Of a stretch of 64,000 nucleotides of DNA, positions 52,808 to 61,473 are shown in pieces. The notes under the pieces are model-generated. The model did not search any database. It was not told the DNA's origin and saw only the letters and a list, made by a program, of their open reading frames with translations. How positions within the stretch are numbered: position 1 is the first letter of the stretch; the number at the start of each line of letters is the position of its first letter. The translations under genes were made by a program, and so were the position numbers. This DNA is from Paractinoplanes durhamensis (GTDB lineage Bacteria; Actinomycetota; Actinomycetes; Mycobacteriales; Micromonosporaceae). Location: NCBI RefSeq assembly GCF_016862175.1, contig NZ_BOML01000038.1:231214-295213 (forward strand), read 5' to 3'.

Positions 52808-53194
52808 GTGCCCACGGGTCGAGTGAAGTGGTACGACGCGGCGAAGGGATTCGGGTTCGTCACCAGCGATGAGGGCGGTGACGTGTTCCTGCCGAAGGGG
52901 GCGCTCCCGGCCGGCACCGCTGAGTTGAAGGCGGGCCAGCGAATCGAGTTCGGCGTGGTGGACAGCCGCAAGGGTGCGCAGGCGATGGGCGTGAAACTGA
53001 TCGACGCGCCACCCACCCTGGCGGAGTTGCGCCGGCGCCCGGCCGACCAGCTGCACAGCATGATCGAAGACATGATCAAGGTGCTGGAGCAGCAGGTGCA
53101 GCCGAGCCTCTCGCGCGGTCGCTACCCCGACAAGAAGACCGCGCAGACGATCGCGCAGGTTGTGCACGCGGTCGCGCGGGAGTTCGAGGTCTAG
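52808..53194 (+). CDS. Cold-shock domain protein with C-terminal extension
   Basis: A 128-residue protein. The cold-shock domain begins VPTGRVKWYDAAKGFGFVTSDEGGDVFL, with RNP1-type KGFGFV and RNP2-type DVFL, and ends near MGVKLID. The C-terminal 60 residues are helical (LHSMIEDMIKVLEQQV) and specific to actinobacteria. GTG 52808 follows GAGG; an upstream GTG at 52790 is possible. It converges on mqnD, an arrangement I recall from Streptomyces. Confidence 0.93.
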   Translation: MPTGRVKWYDAAKGFGFVTSDEGGDVFLPKGALPAGTAELKAGQRIEFGVVDSRKGAQAMGVKLIDAPPTLAELRRRPADQLHSMIEDMIKVLEQQVQPSLSRGRYPDKKTAQTIAQVVHAVAREFEV

Positions 53195-53205
53195 GGCGCT
53201 AGCTC

Positions 53206-54018
53206 CTAGAGAAACGGTTTTACCGACGGTGTCAGACCCGCCGCCGCCGCACGCTGAAGCAGAGCGTCGGCGGCGGCGAGTCCGTCTCGGCCCAGTTCCA
53301 GGGTGAACTCGTTCACATAGAGCTCGATGTGCTGCTTCACCACGTCCGGTTCCATCTCCTGCGCGTTGGCCAGGATGAACTCGCGGCTCGCCTCGGGGTT
53401 GGCCCAGGCCATGCTCACCGAGTTGCGGATCCACTCGGTGGCCTGCGCCGGGTCGACCGCGCCCTTCCTGGCCAGGATCGCGCCGAGCGGGATCGGCAGG
53501 CCGGTGTCGGCCTCCCACCACTCGCCGAGGTCGGCCAGGGCGACCAGGTCGTAGCGCTGGTAGGTGAAGCGGGCCTCGTGGATGACCAGGCCGGCGTCGT
53601 AGGTGCCGTCGGCCACCCCGGGCATGATCTGGTGGAACGGGACCACCTCGATCTTGGCGGGCTGCTTGTCGGCGGCCCAGAGGCGGAACAGCAGGTATGC
53701 CGTGGTGCGGTCGCCGGGGACGGCCACCGTGGCGCCGGTCAGATCCTGGTCGGCCGTGCGGGCCAGCACCAGCGGGCCGCAGCCGCGGCCGAGGGCACCG
53801 CCGGTGGGCAGCAGATCGTAGTCGTCGAGCAGCCACGGCAGCGCCGCGTAGCTCACCTTGACCAGGTCGAACTCACCACGCTCGGCCGCCGTGTTGGTGA
53901 CGTCCACGTCGGCGAAGGTCAGATTGACCTCCGGGGCGCCGGGGATGAGCCCGTGCACGAGAGCGTGGAAGACGAACGTGTCGTTGGGGCAAGGAGAAAC
54001 CGCGATCGAGAGCGCCAC
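53206..54018 (-). CDS. mqnD: 1,4-dihydroxy-6-naphthoate synthase (futalosine pathway)
   Basis: A 270-residue enzyme of the MqnA/MqnD fold that makes 1,4-dihydroxy-6-naphthoate from cyclic dehypoxanthinyl futalosine, for menaquinone. Typical features are SIAVSPCPNDTFVFHALVHG at the N-terminus, LVKVSYAALPWLL and the conserved histidine in DAGLVIHEARFTYQRYDL. GTG 54018. It follows mqnB by 70 bases on the same strand. Confidence 0.95.
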   Translation of the reverse strand: MALSIAVSPCPNDTFVFHALVHGLIPGAPEVNLTFADVDVTNTAAERGEFDLVKVSYAALPWLLDDYDLLPTGGALGRGCGPLVLARTADQDLTGATVAVPGDRTTAYLLFRLWAADKQPAKIEVVPFHQIMPGVADGTYDAGLVIHEARFTYQRYDLVALADLGEWWEADTGLPIPLGAILARKGAVDPAQATEWIRNSVSMAWANPEASREFILANAQEMEPDVVKQHIELYVNEFTLELGRDGLAAADALLQRAAAAGLTPSVKPFL

Positions 54019-54088
54019 GTGTCCACGCTAGACCGGCAACGGCCGCCCCGCGTGGCACACCACCTGTCTTCCATCCCACATGGTGAAG

Positions 54089-54130
54089 TTATCCACAGGC
54101 TGTCCACAGGGCGCCGGAAGCTGTGGACAA
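54089..54130. promoter_or_regulatory. Three DnaA-box-like sequences between mqnB and mqnD
   Basis: TTATCCACA (54089-54097), CTGTCCACA (54100-54108) and, inverted, TTGTCCACA (54122-54130 on the minus strand). Two match consensus forms exactly. They overlap the mqnB stop and last codons. Confidence 0.5.
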
Positions 54131-54721
54131 CGCGGTGAACGCCTCCTTCAGCCGCCATGCGTCCCGGTCCCGGGGGCCGATCGGGTTGGAGATCGTCCGC
54201 AGTTCGGCGAACGGGAGCCCGGCCCCGGCCGCCGCCGTCGCGACGCCGAAACCCTCCATCGCCTCGGCCACCGCCTGCGGGAAGCGGGCGGCGAGAGCGT
54301 CGGCGGTCGCGGCCGTGCCGGTGACCGTCGCGAGCGTGAGCACGTCGCCGGCGATCGCCTCGGGCAGCGCGGCGAGCAGGCCCTTGAGCAGCACCGGATC
54401 GGCCGCCAGCACGCTGCGGCCGAAGCCCAGCTCCTCGATCGGCAGGAAGCCTTCGGGCGACTCGGCGCCCAGGTCGGCGGCGATGCTGCGGGTGCCGAGG
54501 ACGGTGCCGCCGACCGGCGCGCGGCCGGGGAAGCCACCGGCGATGCCGGCGCTGATCACCGCGCGGTAGTGGCCGGTGGCGAGCAGCCGGGCGGTCCCGG
54601 CGGCGGCCGCCGCCGGTCCGACGCCGACCGGTTCGGCGGCGACATTCCGCGGGTCACTCCCGGCGCGGACGGCGTCCGCCTCGGCGGCCACCGCGGTGAC
54701 CACGAGCAGGGGGTACGTCAT
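54089..54721 (-). CDS. mqnB: Futalosine hydrolase
   Basis: A 210-residue nucleosidase of the purine phosphorylase fold, which removes hypoxanthine from futalosine in menaquinone synthesis. It has LLVVTAVAAEADAV at the N-terminus, VISAGIAGGFPGRAPVGG and the catalytic-region motif AEAMEGFGVATAA with the conserved Glu/Met. ATG 54721 overlaps the MFS stop (ATGA). The pathway genes mqnA, mqnC and mqnE are not in the window. Confidence 0.93.
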   Translation of the reverse strand: MTYPLLVVTAVAAEADAVRAGSDPRNVAAEPVGVGPAAAAAGTARLLATGHYRAVISAGIAGGFPGRAPVGGTVLGTRSIAADLGAESPEGFLPIEELGFGRSVLAADPVLLKGLLAALPEAIAGDVLTLATVTGTAATADALAARFPQAVAEAMEGFGVATAAAGAGLPFAELRTISNPIGPRDRDAWRLKEAFTALSTASGALWTACG

Positions 54722-56505
54722 CGGAGGTCGTCATCCTCGGGGGAGTGCTCGCCGTTGCCGTTGCCGGTGGGCCGCCCGACCGACGACGGCCGGTAGACGT
54801 GGAAACCGGGCGGCGCCGGGTCCGGCTTCGGTTTCGGGGTAGTGGCGGCCGGTGGCTCGGGCTTCGACTCGGGCGGCGGAGCGGGCTGTGTCGCGGCGGG
54901 CTGTTTGCGCTTGCCGAAGCCCCACTTGCGCTTGCCGGCCCCCGGAGCCGCCGCGACGTCGGGCAGGGTCGGGGCCGGGCGGTCCTGGGTCACGGTGCGG
55001 CCGCCCTGCGGGGCGCGCGGCGCCGGCGGGGTGTGCGGCTTGTTGCGGACCGGGACGGTGGGAGCCTCGGGCCACGGATCGGTCGGCTCCAGCGGCTCGG
55101 CCTTTCCCTCCTCGGCCTTTCCCTCCTCGGCCGGGGACTCGCCCTCGACGCGGCCGCTCAGGTGCTCGTTGTGCAGGCGGGCCGCGGCCCAGCCGGCCCG
55201 GAACGCCATCGCCACCGCCAGCAGGGCGGCCAGGGCGACGCCGAGGCGGCCGGCCAGCGGAATGATGCCGATCGCACCGCCGGCCACCCAGGCGATCATC
55301 AGGACCGTCTCGGAGTGGGCGAAGGCGCTGGCCCGCAGCCGCTCGGGGACGCGCTCCTGGATGCTGGCGTCGATGGCGAGCTTGGAGATGCCGCTGAAGA
55401 TGGCGGTGATCAGCGCCAGCAGGGCCAGCATCGGCAGGTTGTAGAAGATCGCCGAGAGCACGGCCACGCCGGCCGTGATGGTCAGGCCGGCCGACTGCAG
55501 GGCCAGCGGGCGGCGGATGCGCAGCCGGGTGCCGGCCGCGGTGGACAGGAACGTGCCGACGGCCAGCGCGCCGCCGATCAGGCCGACCGCGCCCTGCCGC
55601 CCGATGTCCTTGCCGAGCACGTCGGTGTCGAGCTGGTTGGCCATGATCACGAAGGCCAGGAAGAGCAGCAGGAAGCCGTAGAGAAGGCGCAGGCTGGCGC
55701 TGCCGAGCAGGGCGGCGATGACCAGCTTGCCGGAGAGCGGGCGGTCGCCGCCGCGGCTGAGGCCGAGCGCGGCCCGCCACGGGCGCGGGACCTCCTCGGG
55801 CGGGTCGGAGTCGGCCCGGGGCGGCAGGCGCAGCGAGATCACCATGCCGACCACGAAGATGATGGTGGCGACGCGCAGCGGCCACTGCGGGCCGAACTTG
55901 AAGGCGAGCAGGCCGACCGGGGCGACCACGGCGCCCGCGAACGTGCCGTAGACGCTCGCCCGCGCGCCGACCTGGGACAGGCCGATGCCCTCCGGCAACA
56001 GGCGGGGCACGGCGGCGGAGCGGGCCACACCGTACGCCCGGGAAAGCGCCAGCACCCCGAAAGCCGCCGGGTAGAGGCCCCAGCCGAAGAGGTGATCGGA
56101 GATCACGTAGGCCAGGAAGGCCCGGCCCAGCATGGTGACCGCGAGGGCGTAGCGCCGGCCGTGCCGGAAATGGTCGAGCAGCGGGCCGACCACCGGCGCC
56201 AGCAGCGCGAACGGCACCATCGTGATCAACAGGTAGAGGGCGACCTTGCTGCGCGCCTCGCCGAGCGGAACGTTGAAGAAGATCGTGCCGGCCAGGCCGA
56301 TCGCGATGAGGGTGTCGCCGGCGCAGGAGATCGCGTGCAGATCGAAGAGACGGATCATGCCGATCTCGTTGGCGGCGCCCTTGGCCCGCGCCGTGCCGAC
56401 CCGGCGGGTCGCCCAGGCCCCGCCGCGCACGGAACCGCGCACCAGCACCCGGGCGGCCTTGATCCCCGTGCCGACGGTGCGTCCGAGAGTGGGAAGCAGC
56501 GGCAT
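54718..56505 (-). CDS. MFS-like membrane protein with long disordered tail
   Basis: A 595-residue MFS protein. About 12 helices (from NEIGMIRLFDLHAISCAGDTLIAIGLAGTIFF onward) are followed by a 150-residue proline/lysine-rich tail with EEGKAEEGKAE repeats and a KRKWGFGKRKQ patch. ATG 56505 with AGGATGG upstream is preferred; ATG 56514 is three codons longer. It is first in the operon with mqnB and mqnD. It may carry an intermediate or be unrelated to menaquinone; the same neighbour occurs in Streptomyces. Confidence 0.85.
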   Translation of the reverse strand: MPLLPTLGRTVGTGIKAARVLVRGSVRGGAWATRRVGTARAKGAANEIGMIRLFDLHAISCAGDTLIAIGLAGTIFFNVPLGEARSKVALYLLITMVPFALLAPVVGPLLDHFRHGRRYALAVTMLGRAFLAYVISDHLFGWGLYPAAFGVLALSRAYGVARSAAVPRLLPEGIGLSQVGARASVYGTFAGAVVAPVGLLAFKFGPQWPLRVATIIFVVGMVISLRLPPRADSDPPEEVPRPWRAALGLSRGGDRPLSGKLVIAALLGSASLRLLYGFLLLFLAFVIMANQLDTDVLGKDIGRQGAVGLIGGALAVGTFLSTAAGTRLRIRRPLALQSAGLTITAGVAVLSAIFYNLPMLALLALITAIFSGISKLAIDASIQERVPERLRASAFAHSETVLMIAWVAGGAIGIIPLAGRLGVALAALLAVAMAFRAGWAAARLHNEHLSGRVEGESPAEEGKAEEGKAEPLEPTDPWPEAPTVPVRNKPHTPPAPRAPQGGRTVTQDRPAPTLPDVAAAPGAGKRKWGFGKRKQPAATQPAPPPESKPEPPAATTPKPKPDPAPPGFHVYRPSSVGRPTGNGNGEHSPEDDDLR

Positions 56506-56609
56506 GGCAACCATCCTGACTGATCCGGTCGACCCGCGTCCCGTTCCGCGCCCGCCGAATTCGGGGGAGTCCCTGCGGCACATCAGTCCCGGTAGGGGAC
56601 AATGAATAC

Positions 56610-57431
56610 GTGACGACCAGGACCACCGCGCGCGCCGCCCGTCTCGACCAGGTTTGTGCCGATGCTGTGGGGGTCGCTCGTGGTGCGATCACCGAAGTGG
56701 ACCCGGCCGACATCGGCGACCATCTGGAAGCGGTGGCCGAGGGCGACCGGGTGGTGACCCATTTCTTCGAGAGCCACCTGGCCGGTTACCGCGGCTGGCG
56801 CTGGGCCGTGACGGTGACCCGGGTGCCACGCAGCCGGCACGTCACCATCTGCGAGACGGTGCTGCTGCCCGGTCCCGACGCGCTGCTCGCTCCGGGCTGG
56901 GTCCCGTGGAACGAGCGGTTGCAGCCCGGCGACCTCGGTGTGGGCGATCTCATGCCGACCGCGCCCGACGACGATCGGCTCGCCCAGGGCTATGTGCTGA
57001 GCGACGACGCCGCGGTCGAGGAGGTCAGCTGGGAGCTGGGCCTCGGCCGGTCCCGGGTGATGTCCCGCGAGGGCCGGATCGAGACCGCCCAGCGGTGGTA
57101 TGACGGCGACGCCGGTCCCGAGGCGCCGATCTCGACCGCCGCGCCGCGCAACGCGCGCTGCGGCACCTGCGGGTTCTACCTGCCGCTGGCCGGGTCGATG
57201 CGCACGATGTTCGGCGTCTGCGGCAATCTCTACGCGCCCGACGACGCTCGCGCGGTGAGTGCCGACCACGGCTGCGGAGCGCACTCCGAGGCGCTGCTGG
57301 GCACGGCGGAGCAGCCGGTCGAGGAGTTGCCGACGGTCTACGACGACAGCGAGGTCGAGTCGGTGGCGGTCAGCCGCGGCCACGGCTCGGTGGAGAACGA
57401 GGAGCCGGCCGAGGACTACGGCCACAGCTAG
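56610..57431 (+). CDS. DUF3027 domain protein
   Basis: A 273-residue actinobacterial protein of unknown role. It contains HFFESHLAGYRGWRWAVTVTRVPRSRHVTICETVLLPGPDALL and a CxxC module RCGTCGFYLPLAGSMRTMFGVCGN that could bind metal, with HGCGAHSE after it. The C-terminal tail is acidic. GTG 56610. It is divergent from the MFS-mqnBD operon and lies in the cold-shock/mqn neighbourhood, as in Streptomyces. Confidence 0.88.
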   Translation: MTTRTTARAARLDQVCADAVGVARGAITEVDPADIGDHLEAVAEGDRVVTHFFESHLAGYRGWRWAVTVTRVPRSRHVTICETVLLPGPDALLAPGWVPWNERLQPGDLGVGDLMPTAPDDDRLAQGYVLSDDAAVEEVSWELGLGRSRVMSREGRIETAQRWYDGDAGPEAPISTAAPRNARCGTCGFYLPLAGSMRTMFGVCGNLYAPDDARAVSADHGCGAHSEALLGTAEQPVEELPTVYDDSEVESVAVSRGHGSVENEEPAEDYGHS

Positions 57432-57434
57432 GGC

Positions 57435-57680
57435 TTAGTTTTCCCGGAACTCCGCGTGGCTGATCGACCGCCGCTGCTTGCGGTGGCGGTCGTGGATGAT
57501 CATCGTGGTCAGACCGGGGATGCCGACCAGGAAGCCGGCCACGCAGATCCGCAGCCAGCGGTCCGGGCCGTCGGCCAGCAGGACGATCAGAGCGGCGATC
57601 GCGAACGCGGCCAGGCCGGCCGCCGCGAACGGGACCATCGGCGGGTCCAGCGGTTCGACCCGGGGCTTGGGCTGAGTCAC
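57435..57680 (-). CDS. DUF2530 small membrane protein
   Basis: An 81-residue protein with two membrane helices (VPFAAAGLAAFAIAALIVLL and WLRICVAGFLVGIPGLTTMII) and the DUF2530 pattern of a PPMVPF segment before helix one and HDRHRKQRR after helix two. GTG 57680. It converges on the DUF3027 gene three bases away. Role unknown. Confidence 0.85.
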   Translation of the reverse strand: MTQPKPRVEPLDPPMVPFAAAGLAAFAIAALIVLLADGPDRWLRICVAGFLVGIPGLTTMIIHDRHRKQRRSISHAEFREN

Positions 57681-57801
57681 ACCGACAGGGTACGTGCGGA
57701 ACGATCATCCGTGGGGCGATCGTGACGTTGTCGACTTTGCGCAGCTCACTGTGGCTTGAAAGCATGCGGGGTCGCTATTTGCTCAAGCTCCGGAGGGCTG
57801 C

Positions 57802-59226
57802 ATGTCGACCGCTTCCACCGATGCGGGCGTGCGCAACGCTTTCGATCGATATTTCGAGATAACTCAGCGTGGATCGTCCCTGAGCCGGGAGATCCGCGGT
57901 GGGTTCGCCACGTTCTTCACGATGGCCTACATCGTCGTCCTCAACCCGCTCATCCTCGGCGCCGGCGTCGACTCCGAGGGCGGGAAACTGCCGATCGCGG
58001 CGCTCGCGGCCGGCACCGCGCTGGTCGCCGGGGTGATGACCATCCTGATGGGGGTGGTCGCCCGCTTCCCCCTCGCGCTGGCCGCCGGCCTCGGTGTGAA
58101 CGCCCTGGTGGCGTACGAGATCGCGCCCGAGATGACCTGGGCCGACGCGATGGGCCTGGTCGTCATCGAGGGTGTGCTGATCGGCATCCTGGTGCTCACC
58201 GGCCTGCGTACGCTCGTCTTCCGCGCCGTCCCCACCCAGCTGAAGACCGCTATCGGCGTCGGCATCGGCCTGTTCCTGATGATCATCGGCCTGGTCGACG
58301 CCGGGTTCGTGCACCGGGTGCCGGACGCCGCCAACACCACCGTGCCGGTCGAGCTCGGGCTCGGCGGCAAGCTGTCCACCTGGCCGGCGCTGGTCTTCGT
58401 GATCGGCCTGCTCTTCACGCTGGTGCTGTTCGCGCGCAAGGTCAAGGGCGCGATCCTGATCGGCATCCTGGGCAGCACCGTGCTGGCCATCATCGTGGAG
58501 GCGATCGCGCACCCGAAGGGCTGGTCGCTCAACGTCCCGAGCTGGCCGGACAAGGTGGTGAGCACCCCCGACCTCTCCCTGATCGGTCACTTCAACGTGC
58601 TCGACTCGTGGTCGAAGGCCGGCTGGCTGGTCTGCGTGATGTTCGTCTTCACGCTGCTGATCACCGACTTCTTCGACACCATGGGAACGATGGTCGCGGT
58701 CGGCCAGGAGGGTGACCTGCTCGACGAGAGCGGTATGCCGCCGCGCACCCGCGAGATCCTGCTCGTCGACTCGGTCGCCGCGGCGGCCGGTGGTGCGGCC
58801 AGCGTGTCCAGCAACACGTCCTACATCGAGAGCGCGGCCGGGGTCGGCGAGGGCGCCCGCACCGGTGTCGCCAACCTGGTCACCGGCGTGCTGTTCCTGC
58901 TCGCCATGTTCCTGGCGCCGCTGGTGTCGGTGGTGCCGTTCGAGGCGGCGTCGACCGCGCTGGTCGTGGTCGGTTTCCTGATGATGACCGCGGTGAAGCA
59001 GATCGACTGGACCGACTACACCATCGCGGTGCCGGCGTTCCTGGCGATCACGCTGATGCCGTTCACGTACTCGATCTCCAACGGCATCGGCGCCGGGATC
59101 ATCTCGTACGTCCTGCTCAAGGCCACAACCGGCAAATCCCGAGAAATTCACCCGATTTTGTACGGCGTAGCCGTGCTCTTCGTCCTCTACTTCGTCCGGG
59201 GCCCCCTGGAGTCCTGGCTGCTCTGA
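57802..59226 (+). CDS. NCS2-family purine permease (guanine/hypoxanthine type)
   Basis: A 474-residue permease of the AzgA/PbuG group. It begins NAFDRYFEITQRGSSLSREIRGGFATFFTMAYIVVLNP, characteristic of this branch, and has LAAGLGVNALVAYEI, TDFFDTMGTMVAVGQE and SSNTSYIESAAGVGEGARTG, the family's substrate-site motifs. It imports purine bases with protons. ATG 57802. Two large inverted repeats follow its stop. Confidence 0.95.
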   Translation: MSTASTDAGVRNAFDRYFEITQRGSSLSREIRGGFATFFTMAYIVVLNPLILGAGVDSEGGKLPIAALAAGTALVAGVMTILMGVVARFPLALAAGLGVNALVAYEIAPEMTWADAMGLVVIEGVLIGILVLTGLRTLVFRAVPTQLKTAIGVGIGLFLMIIGLVDAGFVHRVPDAANTTVPVELGLGGKLSTWPALVFVIGLLFTLVLFARKVKGAILIGILGSTVLAIIVEAIAHPKGWSLNVPSWPDKVVSTPDLSLIGHFNVLDSWSKAGWLVCVMFVFTLLITDFFDTMGTMVAVGQEGDLLDESGMPPRTREILLVDSVAAAAGGAASVSSNTSYIESAAGVGEGARTGVANLVTGVLFLLAMFLAPLVSVVPFEAASTALVVVGFLMMTAVKQIDWTDYTIAVPAFLAITLMPFTYSISNGIGAGIISYVLLKATTGKSREIHPILYGVAVLFVLYFVRGPLESWLL

Positions 59227-59240
59227 GGCTGTATCTAGAC

Positions 59241-59346
59241 TGAGCCTTCTTCGCGACCCACCTCGAGCTCCGCCGTGCGCAAGATCAGGGCAGAGATCTC
59301 CACCGTCGCGAAGAAGGCTCACCGCCGTCACCTTCTTGGTGACGGC
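59241..59346 (+). terminator. Large inverted repeat plus terminator hairpin after permease gene
   Basis: Arms TGAGCCTTCTTCGCGAC (59241-59257) and GTCGCGAAGAAGGCTCA (59305-59321) are a perfect 17-bp match with a 47-base loop. A second hairpin GCCGTCACC/GGTGACGGC (59324-59346) follows. The second one looks like a normal terminator. Confidence 0.8.
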
Positions 59347-59358
59347 AGTCATAGGTCG

Positions 59359-59384
59359 TTAGCCAAGCTTATTAGCTAAGCTAA
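59359..59384. promoter_or_regulatory. MarR operator candidate
   Basis: TTAGCTAAGCTAA (59372-59384) is a perfect odd palindrome, preceded directly by the related TTAGCCAAGCTTA (59359-59371). The pair lies six bases before the MarR gene start, so bound MarR would block it. Confidence 0.8.
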
Positions 59385-59389
59385 GAATC

Positions 59390-59839
59390 GTGATGGAGTG
59401 GCCGGTGGCTACGGAGCGAGGGACAGCGGACGAGCTGGCCAGGACGCTGCGCGAGGCCATCCTGCGACTCAACCGGCGGGTCCGGCAGACCCGCGCGGTC
59501 GGTGAACTCACGTTCAGCCAGCTCTCCGCCCTGACCAGCCTTCAGCTGCACGGCGCGTTGACTCCTCGCGAGCTCGCCGACGTCGAACGGGTCCAGCCAC
59601 CGACGATGACCAAGATCGTCGGGAAGCTGGAGGAACGCGGGCTCGTGGCCCGCACCCCGCACCCGACCGACGGGCGGCAGGTCATTCTGGCGCCCACCGA
59701 GCAGGGGCGGGCGATGTACGCCCAGTTCGAACAGGTGCGGAACGAGTGGCTCGCCGAACAGCTGGCCGCCCTCGGCCCTGACGAACAGGACGTCCTCGCC
59801 CGGGCTGCACAGATCATGCAGCAGGTCGCCAAGGCCTGA
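59390..59839 (+). CDS. MarR-family transcriptional regulator
   Basis: A 149-residue MarR protein with winged helix FSQLSALTSLQLHGALTPRELADVERVQPPTMTKIVGKLEERGLV and wing PHPTDGRQVILAPTEQG. GTG 59390 or ATG 59393. It is followed by an MFS gene on the same strand, the usual repressor-exporter pair. Confidence 0.95.
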   Translation: MMEWPVATERGTADELARTLREAILRLNRRVRQTRAVGELTFSQLSALTSLQLHGALTPRELADVERVQPPTMTKIVGKLEERGLVARTPHPTDGRQVILAPTEQGRAMYAQFEQVRNEWLAEQLAALGPDEQDVLARAAQIMQQVAKA

Positions 59840-59910
59840 CCGCCCCCCGACGGTCGCCACGCTTCATCACATGTTGATGACGCGTACGGCGGAGAGGGAG
59901 GCGCAGCCTA

Positions 59911-61473
59911 GTGCGGGCAGTGCTGAGTACCACGTTCCGGTCCTTGACGGTTCGCAACTATCGGATCTTCGCGACCGGCCAGCTGGTGAAGCTGGTCGGC
60001 GTGTGGATGATGTTCACCGCGCAGGACTGGTTGGTGCTCGACCTCTCCGGCAACTCACCCGGCGCCCTCGGCACGGTGACCGCGCTGCAGTTCCTGCCGG
60101 TGCTGCTGCTCACCCTCTACAGCGGCCGGCTCGCCGACCGCTACGACAAGCGCAAGCTCCTGGTCGCCGCGAACGCCGTCTTCGCCGTCACCGCGATCGT
60201 CTTCGCGCTCCTGGTCGCCTCCGGCGCCGTCGTCCTCTGGCACGTCTACCTCTTCGCCGTACTGCTCGGCATCGCCAACGCCGTCGAGACCCCGGTTCGC
60301 CAGGCCTTCGTCTCCGAACTCGTCGAGCTGCCGCTGCTGCCGAACGCGCTCGCGCTCTCCGCGGCCACCTTCAACTGCGCCCGGATCGGCGGGCCGGCCC
60401 TGGCCGGGGTCGCGCTCGCGGTGTTCAACACCGGGCCGGTCTTCCTGATCGCCACCGTGCTGGCCATCGCGCCGGTCTTCAGCTACCTGCGGATGCGGCC
60501 GGAGGAGCTCTACCGCGCCGGAGCGGCGGCCAAGAAGGGCGCCCGGGTGCTGGACGGCCTCCAGTACGTCCGGCGCCGCCCCGACCTGATGCTGCCGATC
60601 TGCCTGATGGCCGCGGTCGGCATGATCGGCTTCAACTTCCCGGTCACCCTGGCCGCCCTCGCGAAAATCAACTTCCACGCCGGGCCGTCGTCGTTCGGGT
60701 TGCTCACCACGACCCTCGCGGTCGGCGCGCTCGGCGGTGCCTTGGCCGGCAGTGCCCGCCGGGCCCGGCCCGGTGTCTACCTCGTGATCGGTGCGGCGCT
60801 GGCCTTCGCCGTGCTCGAGTTCGCGGTCGGCTTCGCGCCCAACTTCCTGGTCGCCATGCTGCTCCTGCTGCCGACCGGCTTCTTCTCGATCTACCTGGCC
60901 CAGGCGGCCAACCACCGGGTCCAGATGGGCGTCGACGCCGAATACCGCGGCCGGGTGATGTCCCTCTACGTGCTGGTCTTCCTCGGCACCACGCCGATCG
61001 GGGCCTCCGTGACCGGCTGGTGGGGCGAGCGGTTCGGGGTGCCGGCCAGCATCTGGTGCGCCGGGCTCGTCTGCTTCGTCGCGGCGCTGGCCGCGCTGAT
61101 CTGGCAGCTGCGGGTCAGTGGGGACCGGATCGTGGTGCGCTGGAGCGGACGACCGCGGGTCGAGCTGGTCCGGCGGGCCCGCGACGAGGTCCCGGCCGAG
61201 GACGTGCCGGTCGTCACGGTGATCGACGAGTCGCCGGTGGGGGCGGTCGCCGGAGCCGGGGTCCCGGCCACCGACGAAGCCACCAAGCCGCGCGCTGACC
61301 GCGCTGACCGCGCTGCCGTGCGCACCGCGCACGCCGCCGAGACAGGCGCTGACCGCATTGCCGGGCCCATTCCTGCGCCCCGCGCTGACCGCGACGGGTT
61401 GGCTGTTGACCGCGCTGAGCCCGATGCCGATCTTGGTCAGAGTGAGGGTGCGGCCCTCAGTTCGGCACGCTGA
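59911..61473 (+). CDS. MFS transporter with disordered tail
   Basis: A 520-residue MFS exporter, EntS/DHA3-like, with about 12 helices up to residue ~410, then about 110 residues of charged tail with repeated GCGCTGACCGC-coded (A-D-R) units. The early loop YSGRLADRYDKRKLLV is the MFS A motif. GTG 59911. It is probably controlled by the MarR gene 71 bases upstream. It overlaps the convergent helicase by 17 bases. Confidence 0.9.
   Translation: MRAVLSTTFRSLTVRNYRIFATGQLVKLVGVWMMFTAQDWLVLDLSGNSPGALGTVTALQFLPVLLLTLYSGRLADRYDKRKLLVAANAVFAVTAIVFALLVASGAVVLWHVYLFAVLLGIANAVETPVRQAFVSELVELPLLPNALALSAATFNCARIGGPALAGVALAVFNTGPVFLIATVLAIAPVFSYLRMRPEELYRAGAAAKKGARVLDGLQYVRRRPDLMLPICLMAAVGMIGFNFPVTLAALAKINFHAGPSSFGLLTTTLAVGALGGALAGSARRARPGVYLVIGAALAFAVLEFAVGFAPNFLVAMLLLLPTGFFSIYLAQAANHRVQMGVDAEYRGRVMSLYVLVFLGTTPIGASVTGWWGERFGVPASIWCAGLVCFVAALAALIWQLRVSGDRIVVRWSGRPRVELVRRARDEVPAEDVPVVTVIDESPVGAVAGAGVPATDEATKPRADRADRAAVRTAHAAETGADRIAGPIPAPRADRDGLAVDRAEPDADLGQSEGAALSSAR

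Noticed and set aside
54089..54130. Replication origin from clustered DnaA boxes
   Set aside because: Only three boxes and no dnaA/dnaN genes nearby; oriC of actinobacteria has many more boxes.
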